Source: an uncultured Clostridium sp. (lineage in GTDB: Bacteria > Bacillota > Clostridia > TANB77 > CAG-508). From it: a stretch of 11,756 nt of DNA. The translations under genes were made by a program, and so were the position numbers. The notes below the pieces were generated by a model. It saw only the letters and a list, made by a program, of their open reading frames with translations. It was not told the origin of the DNA and did not search any database. The stretch spans positions 1-11,756 of the forward strand of contig CANEMG010000012.1 in NCBI GenBank assembly GCA_947428535.1. The letters are read 5' to 3'. Shown here piece by piece: positions 5,888 through 11,756 of this stretch; the first letter of the stretch is position 1; each line of letters opens with the position of its first letter.

Positions 5888-7126
5888 TTATTTTAATAAT
5901 TCTATTGCTTTGTTTAATTGTTTATCTTCTTTAGTTTCTACATTTTGTTCTATTTCAAAATCTGGTTTTATTCCAACTTTATTTATTTTTGTTTCATTAG
6001 GTGTAAAATACTCATTTACAGTAAGTTTTAGTGCACTTCCATCTGTTAGCATAAATACACTTTGAATTACTCCTTTACCATAAGTATTTTTTCCAACTAC
6101 TTTTGCTCTTCCATGGTCTTTTAAAGCTCCCACTAATATTTCAGATGCACTTGCTGAATATTCATTTACTAGAACTACAATTTCTTCATTCATAAGCTGA
6201 TCTTCTTTAGTAATACTTGTTTCCTTATTACCTTCTGAATCTACAGTTATAAGAACTTTAGTATCTCTTGGAAGAATGTAATCTGCTATTGCTAAAGCTT
6301 CATCTACAATTCCTCCTGTATTATTTCTTAAATCTAATATTATTTTCTTAGCTCCTTGAGCTTTTATTTCTTCATATTTTGTTTTTAATTCTTCTGCACA
6401 TCCTTCATCAAAAGTTAATAAAGATATATATCCAATATCATTTTCTAACATTTCAGTTTCAACATGATATACTTTTATTGATTTTCTTTCTACTTCAAAA
6501 TCTAGATATTCTGTTTCTCTTAAAACAGTTATTTTTACTTTAGTTCCTTCTTCTCCTTTAATTTTTGATGAAACTAAATCTGATGACATTCCTAAAACAT
6601 TTTCATCATTAACATTAACTATAACATCTCCAGATTGTAATCCTGCTTCTTCAGCTGGTGTTCCTTTTATAGGGGAAACTACTACTACATTATTATTTTC
6701 ATCAACACTCATATAAATTCCAATACCTACATAGTTTCCTAAAGCATTGGCTTGAAATTCTGCCCATTCTTCTGCAGTCATATATTCTGAATATTCATCA
6801 TCCAATCCATTTATATATCCTTTTACAGTTTCATCAAGCATTTTTTGCTCATCTATTTCACCTATATAATATTTATCTATTGCTTCTCTAAAACTTTTCA
6901 AAGTTTCTGCTATTGCATTAATATTTTTTTCAGAATTTTCAGATGATTCTGCCTTTTCTATATTATTTGCTTTATAGTAATAATATAATGTAAATTCTGA
7001 AGAAAGTATTGCTACTATTACAGCAATTACAATTGTAAAAACTACAAATTTGGTAATTAATGCTTTCTTCTCTTTTTGAAATTCTATTTCTTCTTCAGTT
7101 ATATTCTCATTTTCAAAATCTTCCAT
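5888..7126 (-). CDS. S41 family carboxyl-terminal processing protease with PDZ domain (CtpA/CtpB-like)
   Basis: This is a membrane-anchored serine protease of the tail-specific (Prc/CtpA) type, acting on the outer face of the membrane. The 412-residue product has an acidic N-terminus, one transmembrane segment (about 25-45), a helical part, a PDZ domain (about 128-215, with YVGIGIYM, GTPAEEAGLQSGDVI) and the S41 core. The Ser-Lys-Gln set is intact: S326 in NEYSASASEI, K351 in YGKG and Q355, with the 25-residue Ser-Lys spacing seen in the family. LDLRNNTGG (265-273) is also typical. The ATG at 7126 has only AGAAGG about 12 nt upstream, a long spacing, so translation may be modest. It follows the M23 gene by 67 bp. 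CtpA/CtpB proteases in other bacteria process signalling or envelope proteins; the substrate here is unknown, with the neighbouring hydrolases as candidates. Confidence 0.95.
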   Translation of the reverse strand: MEDFENENITEEEIEFQKEKKALITKFVVFTIVIAVIVAILSSEFTLYYYYKANNIEKAESSENSEKNINAIAETLKSFREAIDKYYIGEIDEQKMLDETVKGYINGLDDEYSEYMTAEEWAEFQANALGNYVGIGIYMSVDENNNVVVVSPIKGTPAEEAGLQSGDVIVNVNDENVLGMSSDLVSSKIKGEEGTKVKITVLRETEYLDFEVERKSIKVYHVETEMLENDIGYISLLTFDEGCAEELKTKYEEIKAQGAKKIILDLRNNTGGIVDEALAIADYILPRDTKVLITVDSEGNKETSITKEDQLMNEEIVVLVNEYSASASEILVGALKDHGRAKVVGKNTYGKGVIQSVFMLTDGSALKLTVNEYFTPNETKINKVGIKPDFEIEQNVETKEDKQLNKAIELLK

Positions 7127-7193
7127 TTGGTAAATTAGCCTTCTCTCTATTTTATTTAAATCTAATAACTTTTATAATATTAATCATTTTTTA

Positions 7194-8357
7194 TTATGGT
7201 AAATATGGTGTTGGATTTGTTGGTCTTCCTCCAATACGTACTTCAAAATGCAAATGATTTCCTGTTGAATTTCCTGTTGACCCTACTTTACCTATTGCTT
7301 GCCCTTGAGAAACTTGTTGTCCTACTGATACTGCTCTAGAACCTGCAAGCATATGTGCATATAAAGTCATTGTTCCATCATTATGATCTATAACTACATA
7401 TTCTCCATAACTTTTATAACTTCCATTTGATCTTACTAATGCTTTTGATATTACAACTTTTCCTGATTTTACTGATCTTACAGTAGTTCCTGCTGCACAA
7501 GCGAAGTCTACTCCTGTATGCCCAGCATATCCATAATATCCTGTTGTTATATTAGATTTTGTTTTACCAGCTAGTGGTGATATGTATCCAGCAACACTTG
7601 GTGCAACTGCCTTTCCTGAGCTTTTAGCTGCTAAAGCCGCTAATTGACTTTGTATTTCTTTTTTATCTTTCTCAAATTCTTCTAATTCATCTTGTAATTT
7701 TTTCTCTTCTTCACTTAAATTTGATACTAATGAATTTTTTTGACTTACTGAACTTTGTAAAGAATTCTTTTTAGTACTTACAGCTGATTTAGAATTCTCT
7801 ATTTCTAATTTTGCATTTTCTAATGAAGCTTTCTCATTTTCAATTTGTTTTTTAGTATTATCTATTTTTTGTAACAACTCTTGATCTGCTTCTGCTAATT
7901 GTTCTATTAAATAATATTTTGAAATAAAGTCTGCCAATCCTTCTGATGATAGCAACATATCTAAATAACTTGTTGTTCCTGATTCATATAAAGCCACTAA
8001 TCTTTTTTCCAATAAATCATTTTGTTCATCATATTTTTTTTGTTGCTCTTTAATATTTGATTCTTTTTGAGTTATTTGTGAATTTAAATTAGTTATTTGT
8101 TCTTGTAAAGAAGTTATTTCATTTTCATAATTAGATATTTCAGAATTTAATTCATTTATTTGACTTAATGTTTTTGTCATTTGAGATTTTACTCCAGCTA
8201 TTTCTGAATTCTTTTCTTTTATTTGACTATCTATTGCTGATTGCTGTCTTCTCAATTCTTTAGAAGTTGCGGCAAATGAAATTCCCATAGTACTTATTAA
8301 AATTATAAAAATTAAACTAACAATAAATATTATTCTTGTAATACTCTTATTATTCAT
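7194..8357 (-). CDS. Secreted coiled-coil M23 (LytM) peptidoglycan endopeptidase, paralogue A
   Basis: Predicted zinc endopeptidase that cuts peptide cross-links in peptidoglycan outside the membrane. The 387-residue product has a signal peptide (1-29 or 30, ending ISFA-A), a long coiled coil (about 32-245) of the PcsB/CwlO/EnvC type including DLLEKRLVALYESGTTSYLD (114-133), a short linker, and a C-terminal M23 domain. All usual catalytic or metal residues are present: H280 and D284 in GHTGVD, H335 in YAH, H368 and H370 in HLH. In the family the coiled coil is where FtsX docks and the free hydrolase is inactive; ftsEX two genes upstream fits that. It is closely related to the adjacent M23 gene, 52 bp upstream. 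Only a weak AGG-type ribosome binding site lies next to the ATG, with a stronger AAAGGAGA further up, beyond a hairpin. Confidence 0.95.
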   Translation of the reverse strand: MNNKSITRIIFIVSLIFIILISTMGISFAATSKELRRQQSAIDSQIKEKNSEIAGVKSQMTKTLSQINELNSEISNYENEITSLQEQITNLNSQITQKESNIKEQQKKYDEQNDLLEKRLVALYESGTTSYLDMLLSSEGLADFISKYYLIEQLAEADQELLQKIDNTKKQIENEKASLENAKLEIENSKSAVSTKKNSLQSSVSQKNSLVSNLSEEEKKLQDELEEFEKDKKEIQSQLAALAAKSSGKAVAPSVAGYISPLAGKTKSNITTGYYGYAGHTGVDFACAAGTTVRSVKSGKVVISKALVRSNGSYKSYGEYVVIDHNDGTMTLYAHMLAGSRAVSVGQQVSQGQAIGKVGSTGNSTGNHLHFEVRIGGRPTNPTPYLP

Positions 8358-8367
8358 TATATTTACC

Positions 8368-8387
8368 TATGTTATTAATATAACATA
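8368..8387 (-). promoter_or_regulatory. Perfect inverted repeat between the two M23 genes
   Basis: TATGTTAT and ATAACATA (8 bp arms, 4 nt loop) lie between a strong Shine-Dalgarno-like AAAGGAGA (upstream) and the paralogue A start codon. The same bases contain an extended -10-like TGTTATATT, 19 bp from a TTGAAA (8407-8402). It may be a translational hairpin, an operator or part of an internal promoter. It lacks a U tract, so it is not a terminator. Confidence 0.45.
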
Positions 8388-8409
8388 TTCTCCTTTTACT
8401 TTTTCAATC

Positions 8410-9744
8410 TTATTGTTCAGCGTTTTCTTCTACTTCTGAATTTTCTTTACTTTCAATTTCTATTTTAGTAGTATTAGAAACATTTTCATTTGATGGTTCT
8501 ACATTTGTTGGTACAGTTTGATTTGAATAAGATGTTATATAATCTAATGGTTGTACATATTCTCCATGTATTCTAACTTCAAAATGTGCATGAGGCCCTG
8601 TTGAATATCCTGTTGATCCTACTTTTAAAACTGGTGTAGCTTGAAGTACAGTATCTCCAGGATGTACTAATATTTCTGAACCATGTGCATATAGTGTCGT
8701 TATTCCTCCACCATGATCTACTATTACCATATTTCCATATGCATTATTCCATCCAGCATAAGTTACTAAACCATCATTTGCTGCAATAAATGTTGCTCCC
8801 ATAGGAGCCCCTATATCAACACCTGTATGAAGTTTGTACACTCCTGTTATTGGATGTGTTCTCATCCCAAATTGAGATGTTATTCTAGTATATCCAGGAA
8901 CTGGCCATGCCATTGTTCCACCTACATATCTTTCACTTACATTTGCTAATGCAAGTACTCTTATTTCAGTTTCTATTGCTGTAATTTCTTTTTGATATTC
9001 TTCAACTTGCCTTTGTAATTTTAGTTCTTCTTCTGATAATTCTTGCAATCTACTGTTTTTTATAATTGCCATATTTGCAAGTGAAATGTTATTCTTTTCT
9101 CTTGTTTCTCTCGATGCTTCTAAAACTAATTTCTTTGTATCTAATGTTTCTTTTAATTTTTTATTATATTTTTGTTCTGCTTCAACTGTTTCTAATAATT
9201 CAGAATCTGCTGTTGATATTTCTTCTATCAAAAAATAATTTGATAAAAATTCCATTATTCCTTTTGAATTTAATAACAAATCTAAATATGAAGTTTGTCC
9301 AATTTCATACATTGCTACTAATCTTTTTTCTAATAAATCTTTTTGACTTTCATATCTTTCATTTGATTTTTCTAATTCTATTTCTGCTTTTTCAATATAT
9401 GCTAACAATTCTACTTCTTGAGCTTCTAATGTTTCAATTTCTAATTGTTTATCATAAATTGTTTGATTTATTTGTGATATTTCAGTTACTGTTGCAGAAA
9501 GTTCGCTTTCAATAAATTCTATTTGTGCATTTGAATTTTGTAAATTATTTTCTAATTCAGATTTTTCTAGCTGTAATATATCTAAATCATTTTCTTCATC
9601 ATTATTTTCACTATTTTCTTGGTTATTGTTTTCTTCTACATTTTGTTCTTCATTAGTTGTAGCATTTGATCTTATTAAAATGAAATTACATGACAAACAA
9701 AATATTACTAAAATTATTAAGTTAATTTTAATAAAATTTTTCAT
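8410..9744 (-). CDS. Secreted coiled-coil M23 (LytM) peptidoglycan endopeptidase, paralogue B
   Basis: Predicted FtsEX-dependent zinc endopeptidase, 444 residues. It has a hydrophobic signal peptide (1-28, probable cleavage after SNA), a short Asn/Glu-rich segment (31-53), a coiled coil (about 55-265) and an M23 domain (about 275-400). Catalytic and metal residues are intact: H306 and D310 in LHTGVD, H354 in YAH, H385 and H387 in HAH. The coiled-coil motif DLLEKRLVAMYEIGQTSYLD (136-155) is almost the same as in the adjacent paralogue A, pointing to tandem duplication. Unlike A it has a polar tail after the enzyme domain (405-444). The ATG is 9 bp after the ftsX stop, and its ribosome binding site (GGAGGT) overlaps the last ftsX codons, suggesting coupled translation. 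Confidence 0.95.
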   Translation of the reverse strand: MKNFIKINLIILVIFCLSCNFILIRSNATTNEEQNVEENNNQENSENNDEENDLDILQLEKSELENNLQNSNAQIEFIESELSATVTEISQINQTIYDKQLEIETLEAQEVELLAYIEKAEIELEKSNERYESQKDLLEKRLVAMYEIGQTSYLDLLLNSKGIMEFLSNYFLIEEISTADSELLETVEAEQKYNKKLKETLDTKKLVLEASRETREKNNISLANMAIIKNSRLQELSEEELKLQRQVEEYQKEITAIETEIRVLALANVSERYVGGTMAWPVPGYTRITSQFGMRTHPITGVYKLHTGVDIGAPMGATFIAANDGLVTYAGWNNAYGNMVIVDHGGGITTLYAHGSEILVHPGDTVLQATPVLKVGSTGYSTGPHAHFEVRIHGEYVQPLDYITSYSNQTVPTNVEPSNENVSNTTKIEIESKENSEVEENAEQ

Positions 9745-9753
9745 TCGCCTAAT

Positions 9754-10728
9754 CTATACCTCCAAGTATTTTTTCATTGAAACAGAACTTCCTATAATTC
9801 CTATTCCAATTCCTAAAATTGCATATACTATTGTTATTGGTTTAGCTATTTCTACAAATTGCATTAATGTTACTCCCATTTTTTGCAATACTTTTGATGA
9901 TTCTATACTTTGTATAACAACATCATATAGTAATCCTACTATTAACAATGTAATAACAGCCGCAATTATCCCTATAATTATACCTTCTACAACAAAAGGC
10001 CATCTTATAAAACCATTTGTTGCTCCTACATATTTCATTATAGATATTTCTTTTCTTCTAGCATGAACTGTAAGTCTTATTGTATTTGAAATAATTGTTA
10101 TAGATATAACCAATAATACAATAAATATTACTCCTATTGTTATTCTAACCCCTTTTACAATTGTTATTAAAGTTGTTATTGTACTATCACTACTTGTAAT
10201 ATTTTTGATTATTGAATCATGTGCTGTTGTTTCTTCTATTTGTAAATCTACTTCTTCACTTCTTCCATCTGTCGCTATACTTGCACCAATTCTTCCTATT
10301 GCTTCTTCTATTTCTTTAGATTTTTCAAGATTTGTTAATGTTACAACAAAAGATGCTGGAAAAATATTGTTTTCCCCTTCATATCCTTGCAAAAATTCTT
10401 GATTTTCTTTCATCTGTTCTTTAAAAGAATCTAATGCTTGTTGTTTGTTTTTAAATACAACTGTGTTTATACCATCTAACTTTTTTATTTCATCTTCAAA
10501 GTTTTGTTTTTGCTCATCTGTTGTTTCATCCCAAATAAAAACTTCCATACCTTGTTTCATTTGAACTTGTTCTAATACTGAATTAATATTTACTCCTATT
10601 GCAAAAAATATTCCAAATAGAAACATCGTACAAATCATTGTTATGATTGATATAACTGTTGATTTTGTATTTTTAAAAACATTTTTAAATCCTTCTCCTA
10701 TTGAATAGGACAAACCATTATACCTCAC
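9754..10728 (-). CDS. ftsX: Cell division ABC transporter-like membrane protein FtsX
   Basis: FtsX is the membrane half of FtsEX. It does not transport but transmits ATP hydrolysis by FtsE to peptidoglycan hydrolases outside the cell. The layout is classical: cytoplasmic N-terminus, TM1 (about 24-46), large extracellular loop (about 47-190), TM2 (about 195-216), a cytoplasmic loop with RRKEISIMKYVGA (about 224-236), TM3 (about 246-272) and TM4 (about 295-317). The frame is open from an ATG at 10752, but that codon has no ribosome binding site. The GTG at 10728 has AAGGTGG 8 nt upstream and gives MRYNGLSYSIGEGF, the expected sort of FtsX start. I therefore use GTG (324 residues), which overlaps ftsE by 11 nt. 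A TTG at 10713 is a weaker alternative. The extracellular loop, which binds the PcsB-type coiled coils, is complete. Confidence 0.95.
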   Translation of the reverse strand: MRYNGLSYSIGEGFKNVFKNTKSTVISIITMICTMFLFGIFFAIGVNINSVLEQVQMKQGMEVFIWDETTDEQKQNFEDEIKKLDGINTVVFKNKQQALDSFKEQMKENQEFLQGYEGENNIFPASFVVTLTNLEKSKEIEEAIGRIGASIATDGRSEEVDLQIEETTAHDSIIKNITSSDSTITTLITIVKGVRITIGVIFIVLLVISITIISNTIRLTVHARRKEISIMKYVGATNGFIRWPFVVEGIIIGIIAAVITLLIVGLLYDVVIQSIESSKVLQKMGVTLMQFVEIAKPITIVYAILGIGIGIIGSSVSMKKYLEV

Positions 10729-11404
10729 TATTATACCCACCTTTTTTATCATCTCTTATTATTACGCCATTATCTATTTGTATAACTCTTTTTTTCATTT
10801 TATTTACTATATCTTTAGCATGTGTTGCCATAACAACAGTTGTTCCTCTAGCATTTATGTCATTTAATAAATTCATAATATCCCAAGCTGTTTCTGGATC
10901 TAAGTTTCCAGTAGGCTCATCTGCTATAATCATAGATGGATTATTTACCAAAGCTCTTGCTAGAGCTACCCTTTGTTGCTCTCCACCTGATAACTCATTT
11001 GGATAACATTTTGCTTTATTACTTAATCCTACTAAAGATAATACCATTGGTACTTGTCTTCTTATATGTTTTGGTGTTGCTTTTACTATATACATTGCAA
11101 ATGCAACATTTTCATAAACTGTTTTATCTGGTAATAGTCTAAAATCTTGAAAAACTACTCCCATACTTCTACGCAAAAATGGCACTCTTTTAGCTTTTAA
11201 AAAAGTAATATCTTTACCATTTATTATTATATTTCCTTTTGTTGCTTCTTCTTCTTTTAAAATTAATTTTATTAAAGTTGATTTACCTGATCCAGATGCT
11301 CCAACTAAAAAAGCAAATTCTCCTTTATCTATACTAAAAGTAGCATTATGTACAGCTTCTGTACCAGTATCATATAATTTTGTTACATTTTTAAATTCTA
11401 TCAT
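10718..11404 (-). CDS. ftsE: Cell division ATP-binding protein FtsE
   Basis: FtsE is the cytoplasmic ABC ATPase that pairs with FtsX. With the ATG at 11404 it is 228 residues, the usual length, starting MIEFKNVTKLYDTG. Motifs present are Walker A GASGSGKST (35-43, K41), Q-loop Q86 in VFQDFRLL, signature LSGGEQQR (138-145), Walker B with D162 and E163 in IIADEPTGNLDPE, and the H-loop histidine H195 in ATHA. The frame extends upstream to a GTG at 11461, but that would fall at about the predicted transcription start and adds 19 residues foreign to the family. AAAGGA lies about 14 nt before the chosen ATG, a long spacing; an ATG at 11419 is possible but sits right against that site. First gene of the cluster; ftsX overlaps its 3' end. 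Confidence 0.97.
   Translation of the reverse strand: MIEFKNVTKLYDTGTEAVHNATFSIDKGEFAFLVGASGSGKSTLIKLILKEEEATKGNIIINGKDITFLKAKRVPFLRRSMGVVFQDFRLLPDKTVYENVAFAMYIVKATPKHIRRQVPMVLSLVGLSNKAKCYPNELSGGEQQRVALARALVNNPSMIIADEPTGNLDPETAWDIMNLLNDINARGTTVVMATHAKDIVNKMKKRVIQIDNGVIIRDDKKGGYNSEV
10737..10743 (-). promoter_or_regulatory. Ribosome binding site that fixes the ftsX start
   Basis: AAGGTGG inside the 3' end of ftsE lies 8 nt before the GTG at 10728. The upstream ATG (10752) lacks any Shine-Dalgarno sequence. This supports the GTG start and translational coupling with ftsE. Confidence 0.7.
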
Positions 11405-11461
11405 AGTCTTGGTTTGCATCCTTTCTTTTTGCATTTTCCCCAAATACTTTTTTACTAACAC

Positions 11462-11490
11462 ATCATATCAATAAATCTAAAAAATTGCAA
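11462..11490 (-). promoter_or_regulatory. Probable sigma-A promoter of the ftsEX cluster
   Basis: TTGCAA (11490-11485) and TATGAT (11467-11462) on the minus strand are separated by 17 bp, matching 4/6 and 5/6 consensus bases. The predicted transcript starts near 11455, giving a 5' UTR of about 50 nt before the ftsE ATG at 11404. It lies between the upstream terminator and ftsE, where a promoter is expected. The background is AT-rich, so this is not certain. Confidence 0.55.
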
Positions 11491-11533
11491 TATCAAAAAT
11501 ATATAATTTAAAACAATATTTGACATTTTTTTA

Positions 11534-11575
11534 AAAAGATGCATATAAGTATTTATTTTCTTATATGCATCTTTT
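11534..11575 (-). terminator. Strong hairpin terminator upstream of ftsE
   Basis: AAAAGATGCATATAAG and CTTATATGCATCTTTT form a perfect 16 bp stem with a 10 nt loop, followed on the minus strand by a run of U residues. It lies about 30 nt after the stop of the right-edge partial CDS. The A-rich left arm means it could also work for transcripts on the plus strand. Confidence 0.92.
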
Positions 11576-11606
11576 ACTTCTAAATTTATATGTATCGACT
11601 ATTTCT

Positions 11607-11756
11607 TTAATTTATTACATTATATACAACTTCATTATTTGAGCTTTTACTATTACTAAAATATATTTTAAAATTTATTGGTTCTTCTATATCCTGATAA
11701 TAAAATGATATATTGAAAGATAGATATTCTTCTAAGTCTTCATAAGTAGATGAATC
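11607..11756 (-). CDS. C-terminal 49 residues of an unrecognised protein, 5' part outside the window
   Basis: A minus-strand frame is open from the right edge to a TAA at 11607-11609. It ends ...NEVVYNVIN and contains EDLEEYLSFNISFYYQD, a mix of acidic, aromatic and Asn/Ser residues typical of beta-rich or surface proteins in AT-rich Bacillota. The frame being open and a strong terminator just downstream support a real gene end. Length, start and function cannot be judged from here, and I do not recognise the family. Confidence 0.65.
   Translation of the reverse strand, partial: DSSTYEDLEEYLSFNISFYYQDIEEPINFKIYFSNSKSSNNEVVYNVIN

Noticed and set aside
7127..7193. Terminator or promoter in the gap between the M23 and S41 genes
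   Set aside because: Only short TAAT/ATTA complementarity and unpaired AT-rich hexamers are present; nothing stands out above what such base composition gives by chance.
9066..9515. 149-codon plus-strand frame
   Set aside because: Extremely Leu/Phe/Ile-rich and exactly antisense to the coiled-coil region of an M23 gene; a shadow of Glu/Lys-rich codons on the other strand.
9670..9744. Lipoprotein reading of M23 paralogue B (Cys at 16 or 19)
   Set aside because: The residues before C19 (C-L-S) and before C16 do not form a good lipobox. The SNA site after the hydrophobic stretch fits ordinary signal peptidase cleavage better.
9626..10066. 146-codon plus-strand frame
   Set aside because: Antisense to the 5' end of the M23 paralogue B gene and the 3' end of ftsX, both certain genes; no ribosome binding site or family resemblance.

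Overview
The window is very AT-rich, every supported gene lies on the minus strand, and nearly every start is preceded by a GGAGG-type ribosome binding site. The ribosomal proteins and the FtsEX/coiled-coil M23 peptidase set are of Gram-positive type. Together these point to a low-GC member of the Bacillota, most likely a clostridial lineage. I cannot name the genus from sequence alone. No tRNA, rRNA, CRISPR array, transposase or phage gene is visible.

Transcription runs from high to low coordinates. At the right edge (11607-11756) is the C-terminal end of an unrecognised CDS, closed by a strong hairpin terminator (11534-11575). A plausible sigma-A promoter (11462-11490) then starts a long, tightly spaced cluster: ftsE, ftsX, two tandem coiled-coil M23 (LytM) peptidases, an S41/PDZ carboxyl-terminal protease, a 900-residue protein with an ADP-ribosyltransferase-like N-terminus, and a membrane-anchored protein with two acidic DxDxDG-like loops. 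No terminator-like hairpin was found between these genes. A clear terminator (1980-2017) ends the cluster.

A second transcription unit follows: a perfect consensus promoter (TTGACA, 17 bp, TATAAT; 1871-1899), a leader of about 250 nt with striking predicted RNA helices, then rpsJ (S10), rplC (L3) and the start of rplD (L4), which runs off the left edge. This is the head of the S10 ribosomal protein operon. The usual upstream neighbour tuf (EF-Tu) is absent here.

FtsEX is an ATP-driven membrane switch known to activate coiled-coil peptidoglycan hydrolases such as PcsB and CwlO. The two M23 paralogues look like its effectors, and the S41 protease is a plausible extracellular processing or quality-control partner. 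The two most interesting items are the uncharacterised ADP-ribosyltransferase-like protein in this division cluster and the structured S10 leader RNA.
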